Source: an uncultured Ruminococcus sp.
GTDB lineage: Bacteria; Bacillota; Clostridia; Oscillospirales; Ruminococcaceae
NCBI GenBank assembly: GCA_947174965.1
Contig: CAMWKY010000002.1
Location: 1 to 24,484, forward strand
Reading direction: 5' to 3'
Length of the DNA stretch: 24,484 bases
Of the stretch, positions 24,476 through 24,484 are shown piece after piece; the stretch's first letter is position 1, and each line of letters starts with the position of its first letter. The position numbers and the translations under genes were made by a program. The notes under the pieces were generated by a model. The model ran no database searches. It was not told the origin of the DNA and saw nothing but the letters and a program-made list of their open reading frames with translations.

Positions 24476-24484
24476 ATTACAACC

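Noticed and set aside
1..24484. tRNA, rRNA, insertion sequence, prophage or CRISPR content
   Set aside because: No transposase, integrase, terminal inverted repeats, spacer arrays or tRNA-like cloverleafs were seen; gene order is canonical chromosome.

Overview
The window looks like the chromosome of a low-to-moderate GC Bacillota, most likely a Clostridia member of the Ruminococcus type. This rests on strong AGGAGG ribosome binding sites, zinc-type S14, a zinc-lid adenylate kinase, a zinc-less S4, and a small KOW-domain gene between map and infA. The genus is an inference from gene order and protein style, not from a database comparison.

Layout. (1) 1-3859, plus strand: a short run of tightly spaced genes: a multi-pass membrane protein of unknown function, an RluA-family pseudouridine synthase, luxS, and a membrane-anchored LysM-G5-M23 cell-wall peptidase. 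(2) 3860-4289: a 430-base region without genes. It holds a near-perfect extended -10 promoter and a leader of about 318 nt containing an intrinsic-terminator-like hairpin and a GNRA-loop hairpin. (3) 4290-19838: the whole S10-spc-alpha ribosomal supercluster in canonical order (rpsJ to rplQ, with secY, adk, map, a KOW protein gene, infA and rpoA), closed by a strong terminator at 19851-19881. (4) 19905-20845: yajC and a TIGR04086/YrzE-like small membrane protein, separated by a terminator whose 3' arm doubles as the ribosome binding site of the second gene. (5) 20847-24475, minus strand: an operon of an OmpR-type response regulator, a sensor histidine kinase and a membrane-anchored HtrA-like serine protease. 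It converges on region 4, and its terminator lies inside the opposing gene.

The coding content fits together as protein synthesis (ribosome, RNA polymerase alpha, IF-1), N-terminal processing (Map) and Sec-dependent export (SecY, YajC), facing a probable envelope or secretion-stress module (regulator, kinase, HtrA). I found no mobile element, CRISPR array, tRNA, rRNA or clearly unknown multi-gene system. The less expected content is in RNA structure: the S10 leader attenuator candidate, clusters of perfect hairpins in the longer gaps of the ribosomal operon, and the terminator/RBS and terminator/CDS overlaps near 20.4-20.8 kb.
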